Positions 44,161-51,600 of a DNA stretch of 64,000 bases are shown in pieces. Source of the DNA: a bacterium (GTDB taxonomy: Bacteria > Patescibacteriota > Gracilibacteria > JAHISY01); assembly GCA_021779375.1 (NCBI GenBank), contig JAJYAT010000003.1:94688-158687 (forward strand), read 5' to 3'. A model generated the notes under the pieces. It had not been told where the DNA came from. It did no database searches and saw nothing but the letters and a program-made list of their open reading frames with translations. Both the position numbers and the translations under genes were made by a program. The stretch's first letter is position 1, and every line of letters starts with the position of its first letter.

Positions 44161-44670
44161 TTAATTCAGGCCCATTTTCTTGCGCAGCGCAGCGGCTTCT
44201 TCTTCGTCCTTTTTCTTCTTTTCGTCTTGTTTAGCTTGCAGCTCGATGTCGTTCCAATCGTTTTTGTGCTTTTCCTCGATCGCCTTGAGTTGGTCTTCGT
44301 GTTTCTTATTCAGCTCGGAAAATTTGCGCTGTTCTTCCTCGAAAATGCGCATCAACTCGTCAATCTGATATTGGCTGAGCTTCGGAATGCTCGCGATAAT
44401 CCGCTGCTTCTCAGTTTTGGTGAGGGAAATTGATTTCGCCAAAAGCTCGAGAAATTTCTTTTCGTCGAATTGCGTGTTCGGGTGCGCGGGCACCGGTACG
44501 CCTGTGATGAAGCTGTGGTCGTCACCGCCCGTGATGAATTGATCCTCCGAGAGTTCGTCCTCGGATTGGAGTGGTGAGGCCGATTTCACTTGCGCAGCAG
44601 CGTCATCCTGTGGCGGTGTCGCGCCTGCATCGGCGGGTGGATTCGAATTCTGTGAATTTTCGTCGTTCAT
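44161..44670 (-). CDS. Hypothetical coiled-coil protein
   Basis: 169 aa. The N-terminal 65 residues are Asn/Pro/Ala/Asp-rich and likely disordered. The C-terminal 100 form a charged coiled coil (LMRIFEEEQRKFSELNKK, KQDEKKKKDEEEAAALRKK). No membrane segment. It has a leaderless promoter 7 nt upstream, is divergent from dxr and convergent with the zinc-ribbon gene. Unrecognised. Confidence 0.65.
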   Translation of the reverse strand: MNDENSQNSNPPADAGATPPQDDAAAQVKSASPLQSEDELSEDQFITGGDDHSFITGVPVPAHPNTQFDEKKFLELLAKSISLTKTEKQRIIASIPKLSQYQIDELMRIFEEEQRKFSELNKKHEDQLKAIEEKHKNDWNDIELQAKQDEKKKKDEEEAAALRKKMGLN

Positions 44671-44677
44671 TGGCGAG

Positions 44678-44683
44678 ATTTTA
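44678..44683 (-). promoter_or_regulatory. -10 box of the 44670 gene
   Basis: TAAAAT on the minus strand, 7 nt before the ATG. Confidence 0.6.
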
Positions 44684-44715
44684 ACAATTTTGCACCGAAA
44701 GACAAGCTTTTCAGT

Positions 44716-44721
44716 TAAAAT
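44716..44721 (+). promoter_or_regulatory. -10 box of dxr
   Basis: TAAAAT, 6 nt before the GTG start. Confidence 0.6.
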
Positions 44722-44727
44722 CCACTG

Positions 44728-45837
44728 GTGCGCAAAAATCTAATCATTCTCGGATCGACTGGTTCAATCGGACGACAGACGCTCGAAATTGTCCGTGAAT
44801 TTCCGCGCGAATTCAAAATTATCGGTCTGGCGGGTGGGCGAAATTTCGAGTTGCTTGCCAAGCAAGTCCGCGAATTTCAGCCGAAATTTATCTCCATTGG
44901 GTTACCGTTAACCTCCGAGTTAACTCGGGGGTTAACTGCTGGGTACAGCAAAGTGAAGATTCTTCCACTTGAAAAATTAGCCGCGCAAAAATGCGATCTC
45001 GTCGTGTCGGCAATTTCTGGCGTGGCGGGTCTGCCGCCGACGCTAGCGGCGATTCGTGCGCGTAATTCCGTCGCGCTGGCGAATAAGGAAAGTCTCGTTT
45101 TGGCGGGGAAAATTGTGATTGCGCAGGCAAAAAAATTTGGCGTCAAAATTCTGCCAGTTGATTCGGAGCATTCCGCGGTCTGGCAGCTTTTGCAAAAAGT
45201 CCCGCGTGACAAGGTGCGGCGCATCATTCTCACGGCTTCCGGTGGAGCGTTGCGCGACACGCCGCTCGCTGAATTTTCCAAGATTTCACCGCAAAAAGTT
45301 TTGCGGCATCCGACTTGGGCGATGGGTGCGAAAATTACTTTGGATTGCGCGACACTGGCCAACAAAGCTTTTGAAATTATCGAGGCGGCGCATTTGTTTG
45401 ATTTTCCGCTCGACAAGATTGAAGCGGTGATTCACCCCCAAAGTTTCGTTCATGCGATGATTGAGACGGTCGACGGCAATTTGTTCGCACAAATGTCGCA
45501 ACCGTCGATGAAATTGCCGATTTCACTCGCGCTTTTTGACGGTGTGCGCCAGGACGATTCCGTCGCGCCGCTTGACCTCGTCGGTCGAAATCTCGAATTT
45601 CGCAAAATCGAAAAGGCGCGCTATCCGCTTTTTTTCACGATTCTTGCGGCAGCGCAAAAGGGTGGAATTTTTCCAGCGGCAGCCGCGGCAAGCTCAGAAT
45701 TCTGGGGTCAAAAATTTCTTGCGGGCGAAATTGCTTTTCCTGAAATCGCTAAACTGACGGAAAAAAGTTTGCGCAAGGTCTCGCCTAAACCAGCTAGTTT
45801 GAAAAATATTTTGGCAGTCGTAAATTCTTTTCAATGA
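44728..45837 (+). CDS. dxr: 1-deoxy-D-xylulose 5-phosphate reductoisomerase
   Basis: Makes MEP from DXP, the first committed isoprenoid step. It is 369 aa. LIILGSTGSIGRQTLEIVR (5-23), NKESLVLAG (about 118), PVDSEHSAVWQLL (about 142), LTASGGALRDTP, HPTWAMGAKITLDCATLANK (two parts) and EAVIHPQSFVHAM are all present. A 30-nt palindrome (44907-44936) sits in frame in the variable N-terminal domain, adding an LTSELTRGLT-like peptide. ATGA overlap with ispDF. Confidence 0.97.
   Translation: MRKNLIILGSTGSIGRQTLEIVREFPREFKIIGLAGGRNFELLAKQVREFQPKFISIGLPLTSELTRGLTAGYSKVKILPLEKLAAQKCDLVVSAISGVAGLPPTLAAIRARNSVALANKESLVLAGKIVIAQAKKFGVKILPVDSEHSAVWQLLQKVPRDKVRRIILTASGGALRDTPLAEFSKISPQKVLRHPTWAMGAKITLDCATLANKAFEIIEAAHLFDFPLDKIEAVIHPQSFVHAMIETVDGNLFAQMSQPSMKLPISLALFDGVRQDDSVAPLDLVGRNLEFRKIEKARYPLFFTILAAAQKGGIFPAAAAASSEFWGQKFLAGEIAFPEIAKLTEKSLRKVSPKPASLKNILAVVNSFQ
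44907..44936. repeat. 30-nt GTTAAC palindrome inside dxr (copy A)
   Basis: Left half GTTAACCTCCGAGTT, right half AACTCGGGGGTTAAC: 14 of 15 pairs match and the other is T-G. It is read in frame as part of LTSELTRGLTAG. Confidence 0.9.
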
Positions 45838-46940
45838 AAATTTCGGCAATTTTACTCGCAGCCGGTAGCGGTAAACGCTTGAAAAAAGGCGTCCCCAAAG
45901 CGTTCGTGCAAATTGGAGGTAAAGAAATTTTTCTAAATTCGATCGAGCTTTTTGAAAAATCAAAAGAGGTTTCGGAAATTATTTTAGTGGTTCCGAAAAA
46001 TAAAGTTCGTGCTGCTAAGTCGTTAACCCAGCAGTTAACTGGTGGGTTAACTGTGCGTACAGTGTCGGGAGGAGCGACGCGTCAAAAAAGTCTGGAAAAA
46101 GGTTTGCGATTTTGTTCTGAAAAAACCGTGTTGGTTCATAACGCGGCGAATCCTTTCGCTACGCCGCATGAAATTACGCGTCTCGCGAAAACGCTGAAAA
46201 AATACGATGCTGCGGCGGTCGCGCACCGCGCGACTTCGACCGTGCGTCAAAATTTGACCACGCTTGATCGTCAAAAAATTTGGCTAATGGAAACACCGCA
46301 GTTAGTGAAAAAAGAATTTTTGGCAAAGGGCTTACGGGTTGCGCGTTCGCAAAAAATCGAAACGACGGACGAGATTCAGCTGGCGCAGCTCGCTGGTGCG
46401 AAGATTAAAATCATCGCTGCTGACCCGCAGAATCGCAAAATTACCCGGCCGGCAGATTTGCCACGCGAGTCGCGCATCGGACTCGGTCATGATTCGCACC
46501 GTTTCTCTGAAGTACGGAAAGCTTTATTTTTAGGTGGTGTGAAGATTTCTGCCACTGGCGGACTGGAAGGCAATTCCGACGGCGATGTGATTTTGCACGC
46601 GCTGACGAATGCGATTTCCTCCGCGCTCGGCGGTGGCTCACTCTCGACTTTTTCTGACGCGATGTGTGCACGCGGCGAGAAGAATTCGCAAAAATATTTG
46701 CAGGTCGTGCTCGCCAAAATGTGTGTGGAGGATTTCGTAATCGAGAATCTGGCAATCTCGATCGAAGGCAAGAAGCCGAAACTGGAAAAGCACTTTCCCA
46801 AAATTCGGAAAAAATTAGCGGGACTTTTGAAAACTGATTCTGCCAAAATCGGACTGGTCGCGACGACGGGCGAGGAATTGACGAGCTTCGGACGGGGAGA
46901 AGGCTTGCAGGTTTTTGCTGTCGTGCTGCTACGCCGTTAA
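45834..46940 (+). CDS. ispDF: Bifunctional IspD-IspF (MEP cytidylyltransferase / MEcPP synthase)
   Basis: Two MEP-pathway enzymes in one chain of 368 aa. IspD part: ILLAAGSGKRLKKGVPKAFVQIGG (about 5-28 in parts), NAANPFATP and ETTDEIQLAQ. IspF part from about 218: RIGLGHDSHRF, LFLGGVKI, SDGDVILHALTNAI (metal-binding Asp/His) and IGLVATTGEELTSFGRGEG. Fusions occur in several bacteria. IspD carries the second GTTAAC palindrome (46022-46051), and the stop codon lies in the third. Coupled to dxr by ATGA. Confidence 0.96.
   Translation: MKISAILLAAGSGKRLKKGVPKAFVQIGGKEIFLNSIELFEKSKEVSEIILVVPKNKVRAAKSLTQQLTGGLTVRTVSGGATRQKSLEKGLRFCSEKTVLVHNAANPFATPHEITRLAKTLKKYDAAAVAHRATSTVRQNLTTLDRQKIWLMETPQLVKKEFLAKGLRVARSQKIETTDEIQLAQLAGAKIKIIAADPQNRKITRPADLPRESRIGLGHDSHRFSEVRKALFLGGVKISATGGLEGNSDGDVILHALTNAISSALGGGSLSTFSDAMCARGEKNSQKYLQVVLAKMCVEDFVIENLAISIEGKKPKLEKHFPKIRKKLAGLLKTDSAKIGLVATTGEELTSFGRGEGLQVFAVVLLRR
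46022..46051. repeat. 30-nt GTTAAC palindrome inside ispD (copy B)
   Basis: Left half GTTAACCCAGCAGTT, right half AACTGGTGGGTTAAC: 14 of 15 pairs match with one G-G. It is read in frame as LTQQLTGGLT, close to the dxr insert peptide. Confidence 0.9.
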
Positions 46941-46965
46941 CCTACCACTTAAGTGGTAGGTTAAC
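46936..46965. repeat. 30-nt GTTAAC perfect palindrome across the ispDF stop (copy C)
   Basis: The half-site GTTAACCTACCACTT is followed by its exact reverse complement. TAA within its first GTTAAC is the stop codon of ispDF. Confidence 0.9.
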
Positions 46966-46982
46966 TTATAAAATTTGAAATT

Positions 46983-47828
46983 ATGAAAGTTCGCGCCTTC
47001 GCCAAAATCAATCTCGGACTCAAAATTCTCGGCAAGCGCGCGGATGGTTTTCACGAGCTCGACACGATTTTTGCGCGGATCGGAATTTTTGATGAGCTGG
47101 AAATTCGCCTGCGCGAAGACGGTCAGATTCATGTCACGGTTGAGGGTGCGCAAATTCCGACCAAGGAAAATCTAGTTTTTCGCGCGGCGTGGCTGTTGCA
47201 GAAGTTCTCGCCGCGTTCACTCGGAATCGATATTTTTCTCAAGAAACGCATTCCGCTTGGAGCCGGACTTGGCGGTGGGAGTGCGGATGCGGCGGCTGTT
47301 TTGAGAACTTTGCCAAAAATTTGGGGGCTTAAAATTGCTCCTGAAAAATTGCACAAAATCGCGGCGAGTCTCGGTTCAGACGTGCCATTTTTCCTCGCGA
47401 AGAAAGTTTGTCGCGGTCGCGGTCGGGGAGAGATTCTCGAGCCGATTACGCTGCCGAAGAAATTTCCACGCGAAGTTTTGGTCGTGGTTCCGCCGATTCA
47501 GATTTCGACCGCATGGGCGTTTAATACTCTGTCATTGCGAGCCCCGCTAAGAGGGGCGAAGCAATCCGTCAGGGCGGCGGGGCTGCTTATCCCGTCGAGG
47601 CGGGATCGCAGTGACGATTTTCTAAATGATTTCGAAAGGGTTGTCTTTCAGGAGTTTCCTGAAATTCGGCAAATCAAAAAACAGCTCGAAAAATCGGGCG
47701 CAGCGATCGCGAGCCTGTCGGGGAGTGGCTCGGCGGTTTTCGGTTTATTCCGAAAGAGACCGAGTCGAGAAATTATTCAAGAGCTCAGCCAATTCGGAAC
47801 GGTTTTCGTCGCGAAAATTCGCGAGTGA
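46983..47828 (+). CDS. ispE: 4-diphosphocytidyl-2-C-methyl-D-erythritol kinase
   Basis: GHMP kinase of the MEP pathway. It is 281 aa. AKINLGLKILGKRADGFHEL (6-25), the ATP loop IPLGAGLGGGSADAAAVL (about 90-107), GSDVPFFL and the C-terminal SLSGSGSAVFGLF are all present. Between QISTAWAFNTL and FLNDFERVVFQ about 28 residues are encoded by an 85-bp repeat element (47531-47615) inserted in frame at a naturally variable loop. It follows ispDF by 42 nt. Kinase motifs are untouched, so it is probably functional. Confidence 0.95.
   Translation: MKVRAFAKINLGLKILGKRADGFHELDTIFARIGIFDELEIRLREDGQIHVTVEGAQIPTKENLVFRAAWLLQKFSPRSLGIDIFLKKRIPLGAGLGGGSADAAAVLRTLPKIWGLKIAPEKLHKIAASLGSDVPFFLAKKVCRGRGRGEILEPITLPKKFPREVLVVVPPIQISTAWAFNTLSLRAPLRGAKQSVRAAGLLIPSRRDRSDDFLNDFERVVFQEFPEIRQIKKQLEKSGAAIASLSGSGSAVFGLFRKRPSREIIQELSQFGTVFVAKIRE
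47531..47615. mobile_element. 85-bp REP/MITE-like element inserted in frame in ispE
   Basis: The ends GTCATTGCGA and TCGCAGTGAC form a 10-bp inverted repeat with one T-G pair. Internal hairpins are GCCCC/GGGGC and ATCCCG/CGGGAT, with a GAAGCAATC block. The CATTGCGAG...GAAGCAATC layout is seen in dispersed repeats of many bacteria. It is translated in frame without stops. Confidence 0.75.
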
Positions 47829-47918
47829 TTATTTGCCGCAGCTACCGCAGTTTCCACCGCAGCCAGGACCGAACGAGCAACCACCGCATCCGCAGCCAGG
47901 ACCAAAAGATTTAGTCAT
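47829..47918 (-). CDS. Cysteine/glycine-rich micro-protein (29 aa)
   Basis: Opens MTKSFGPGCG and ends CGSCGK. Six Cys (positions 9, 11, 14, 20, 24, 27) and eleven Gly in 29 residues, arranged as two FGPGCG units. It ends directly against the ispE stop (convergent). TTTAAC or, further off, TAAACT are possible -10 boxes. The pattern could be a metal-binding (metallothionein-like) peptide or a precursor of a modified peptide; no maturation gene is adjacent. The regular Cys spacing argues against chance. Confidence 0.55.
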   Translation of the reverse strand: MTKSFGPGCGCGGCSFGPGCGGNCGSCGK

Positions 47919-48007
47919 TTTAAAAAGGTTAAAGGACGAAGGTTAGTTTAGCAGAACTCGTCAATTTTTTCGAGTTAACCTTCTATTTAAATCGAAGATG
48001 ATTTTGC

Positions 48008-48036
48008 TTGACAAAAAATTAAAAATATATAAAAAT
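48008..48036 (+). promoter_or_regulatory. Strong promoter of the 48178 gene
   Basis: Consensus TTGACA (48008-48013) with TATAAA/TAAAAA at 48028-48035. The predicted leader of about 130 nt is the longest in this window. Confidence 0.65.
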
Positions 48037-48082
48037 CAAGACTTACAAATCAGCATTTTCGTTCTTTGAAATCACGCTGTGT

Positions 48083-48139
48083 TGGGAGCTTTCTGTCGAT
48101 TCGCAAAAATCGGTGGGGAGCTCCCAGCTAACTTTTTTT
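48083..48139 (+). promoter_or_regulatory. Structured mRNA leader, possible attenuator
   Basis: TGGGAGCT (48083-48090) pairs with AGCTCCCA (48119-48126), enclosing CGATT/AATCG (48097/48108). Seven Ts follow at 48133-48139, before the SD. A 20-codon GTG frame (48079 onward, ending TAA at the T run) spans the hairpin. Terminator-like folding between promoter and gene suggests conditional read-through; the signal is unknown. Confidence 0.5.
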
Positions 48140-48165
48140 AAAAAACCAATAAACAGTCCGTCAAG

Positions 48166-48172
48166 AAGGAGG
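48166..48172 (+). promoter_or_regulatory. Strong Shine-Dalgarno sequence
   Basis: AAGGAGG, 5 nt before the ATG at 48178. It is the only near-perfect SD seen before a gene in this window. Confidence 0.85.
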
Positions 48173-48177
48173 AACTT

Positions 48178-48582
48178 ATGAAGCGCGTAAGACTATTTTT
48201 TAAAATTTTATTCAATGGGTCTCAGGTGATCCCAAACTTGTTTTGGGTTTTTCTGGCGTATTTGATCGTTGGACCAGACCACGCTAATGGTTATGCTCTT
48301 ACCGTTATTGAGATTCCTCTAACCTGGGGAGGGGTTCTCATTTTGGCTGGGGCAGTTATGTTGTCCTTCGAGGTGATGAAAGCCACCGTATTTGACCAGT
48401 GGGCACTTTTCGAGTTGGTGATGTCTATCGGCGGCATGCTCTGCGGCGTCTTCTTAATTTTGAAGATTCCGTTTTTTCAAACTGAATTGTTTCTCATCAT
48501 CACCTCATTTCAGTTGGTTGATGTAGTAGTCGGAACCGTGGTTATGGTGACCACAGCTCGGCGAGACATCAGTTTGCATTGA
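48178..48582 (+). CDS. Four-helix membrane protein with SD-led expression
   Basis: 134 aa. A basic start (MKRVRLFFKILFNG) is followed by hydrophobic segments at about 16-33, 48-66, 76-96 and 103-124. No family is recognised. Unlike nearly every other gene here it has a consensus -35, a long structured leader and a strong SD, plus a bidirectional terminator downstream. This suggests high or regulated expression, or a foreign origin. Confidence 0.7.
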   Translation: MKRVRLFFKILFNGSQVIPNLFWVFLAYLIVGPDHANGYALTVIEIPLTWGGVLILAGAVMLSFEVMKATVFDQWALFELVMSIGGMLCGVFLILKIPFFQTELFLIITSFQLVDVVVGTVVMVTTARRDISLH

Positions 48583-48658
48583 GTTGGCTGGAGCTCTTGA
48601 GCTCGTTTTAATTCGTCAGACCTTTCGGGGCGAGACAGGTTTGCGAGTTCAGGAAAAC

Positions 48659-48694
48659 AGAAGCCGGTTGATTTTTATCGCCGGCTTCTTCCCT
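48659..48694. terminator. Bidirectional intrinsic terminator
   Basis: AGAAGCCGG (48659-48667) pairs with CCGGCTTCT (48681-48689), 9 bp with a 13-nt loop, followed by TTCCCTTTATTT. On the other strand GTTTTCC follows. It separates the convergent 48178 and 48695 genes. Confidence 0.85.
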
Positions 48695-51600
48695 TTATTT
48701 GATTACCTCGACATCCCAGACTAGAGATTTCTTTTGGTCTTCCATTTCTAGATCAATCTGGACCGAATATTTTCTTGGCTCGACTTCGTGACCTGCCACA
48801 TATCTCAACTTACCATCCTTGAAATTGTAGACTATGATTTGCTCATCATCGACCTCCGAAAGCGTAAATTGCTTCCCATTTTCTAAGTAGGTAGTAGTTA
48901 CTTTTTCGAGGGTTGCGCCGTTTGCAAAAATTAAATTGGTATTAAGTGGAGCTTCTGTAATTTGTAAAATTCCTCTTTCGCCTTGATGAATTTTTGCTGG
49001 TGGATTAAATAATTCGACCAGGCTGATTTTTTTGTCGAGTTCTTTATCTAATAAACTTTCTAAGAAATTCCTTGCCTCGGTAGTTGAGTCCGTTTTTAGT
49101 GGTTTGTCTTTTGATGGAGCTTCCACGATAATCTCGGTTTTTTCGGTGTGGGAGAGAATTTTTACAAAATATTCGCCGTCTTTGTCGGTGTATTTATAAG
49201 TAAAGTAGGCATTTGGTTTTAGCCAGTCTTCTTCTTTGTCAAGTCCACCGTTCAGCGTGATTGGTTGGAATTGATGTCCATTGATTTCAAAATAACCCTG
49301 ACCATTGTCTCCAAACATATTTCTAACACCATCAACTTTATTTTTTCGCTCCAAGAATGCTTTATTTGTTTCTACTCCGACCGAGTCAAAAGTTCCAGCT
49401 GCCTTTTTTTGTAATTCCTCGACATTGCCGAAATAACTATTTTCTCCGTTGATATTTAGGTAGTACTTTTCTGACTGACTAGTCGGAATGCCAATTTCAG
49501 CAATCGCACCAGTTGCGTCAGTATAATGATATTTATAAAACTGACCTGTTGTCAGCCAATCAAAATTTTGTGGGAGTCCGCCGCCTGGCTCGACTCGCTC
49601 AAATATTCGTCCTCCAAGCGTTATTTTTCCGTCGCCGGAATCGCCGAGGATTTTTTTCACCGCATCCAATTTTTGCTTGCGCTCATTAATTTCGACCTCA
49701 GCTTCGACTTTTTGTTGGAGTTGCTCGAAATCAGCAGTGTTGAAATTTAAAGTTTTCCCACCTTCAGGTGTAAGTTCGAATCTCGTCTTTCCGTTGAGAT
49801 TGCCGTCTGCTGCGAAATTAATGCGCAATTTGCATTTTTGATTCCCGAAGAAAGGTAGTGCTCCGAATGTTCCTATTGACTCTAGTGTGATGTCATCGTA
49901 TTCGATGAATCCACTAGTAGCATCGAATTTTGCCGCGCTCGCAGACATGTCGAGACTCCACCAGCTAAGATGCTCAAACATCCAGGCACGCACGCACGGT
50001 TCGAGATTTTTAAGTTTGGGATCATCAATCGCGCCACCAAAATATTTTTGTTCTTCGGCAGGCTGCGAGACGATGTCGTTAAATTGCTTGATATTTTTCT
50101 CGCGGTTTTTGACTTCGTCTGCGTATTCTTTCAAGAAATCGGCGAGACTTATACTACCCTGCATAAACTGTTTAAGTTTCTCCGCGCTTGCTGCTTTCGC
50201 TGCCTTATAAAAAGATCGAATTAAGTTGTTATCGTCTGTGAAAAATTCGGCTAGACCTTTGCCAGTAGCTTTAGCGGCCGGGATGATGTTCTCTCGAATC
50301 GCTGCTATCGTGAACGCAACGAAGAATTCGTAACTGCCTACGACGATTGCCCCAACGGTTCCACCGACGATAAGACCAGCTTTTTCGAGCATTGGTTTGA
50401 TGTCGTTTTTCCACTGCTGTGGTAGCGTATCTGTGAGGTATTCACCCCACCAGCCAGCGGCAAAATCAATTTTGTCAGAAGCCTGATGTGCTATGTATTT
50501 GGTGCCATCGACAATAATTTCTTTGCCACCCTTGAGCTCATCGGCGATGCTCGCGCGATCCCACTTTTTAGTTTGTGTATTGAACCTGTAAGGAATCCAC
50601 TGAGTTAGAACAATTGTATGACCAAGAGTTCCGTCTTTTTCGACATAAACTTTCGCATTGGTGTAAAGGTGTCCGCCGACTTCAAATGCGACATCCACTA
50701 GCCCTTTGCCAATCTCGTAGATTCCACTGATTGTTGCACCGGCGAGTTCGACTGTGGTCTCCACACCTTTCTCAGTGATAGCGGAAATATATGTTTTGGC
50801 GCCTATGGCGTCAATCAATGCCCACTGACTGACCGCAAAATCTTTAACTGTTGCACCAATCTTATCCGCCTTCTTTCCGCCTGCTTCGGAAATCTTTTTA
50901 ATTTGTTTTTTCGCTTTATCTGTAATGTGAGTATCGAACCAGGTGCGGTCGATTTCGAAGATGTCGAGCCACTTGTAGAATACTTCGCCGAGGTGTTCCA
51001 GACTTTGAGTCGGATGCAGGATGCTCATGCCTATATTTACAGCGATATCTTTTATGATCAATAATTTGCCCTCGACTCTTTCAGGATATTTCCAATCATC
51101 GAAACTCCGTTCCTCATCCGCGATGACGCTTAGGAGAGTTTTCGACTGGTTTTCAACCACTTTGTGAGAACGTACACAGAGTGTGATGCCGTCTTGAACT
51201 TCCTGTGAAGTCTTTGGCGGTCGTCCCATCACGGATTCGAAATATTTTGCGCCGTAACGTTCTAAGGTTTTTTCCACAACATTAAAAAGCTCTTTGCTGT
51301 TTAGGATGGATTTCTTTGGCGCGTTTTTACCAAGTAGTTGGCGTGGATCAATTTCGCTTTTATTCTCCGAACGCGCTTCTTTGTATGCAGTGTGAATTTT
51401 CTCGATGTCGACTTTGGCGAGCGCGTTTAGCGCTTCCGCTTCCGTACGATTGCGCCAACCTTGCTCTTTCATCAATTTTGCTAAGCCGCTGTCGTCCATA
51501 TCGTCCGCAGCGCTCGTCAATTTCAGCATGTTTGCAAGGTTGTGCTTGCTGCGCGTCGCATCTGGCATGAGTATCGCGACACCGGCTGCGGCCCTCCAAA

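Noticed and set aside
44161..44670. Toxin-antitoxin module with the zinc-ribbon gene
   Set aside because: The genes are convergent, one is a coiled coil with its own promoter, and no toxin or antitoxin motif is seen.
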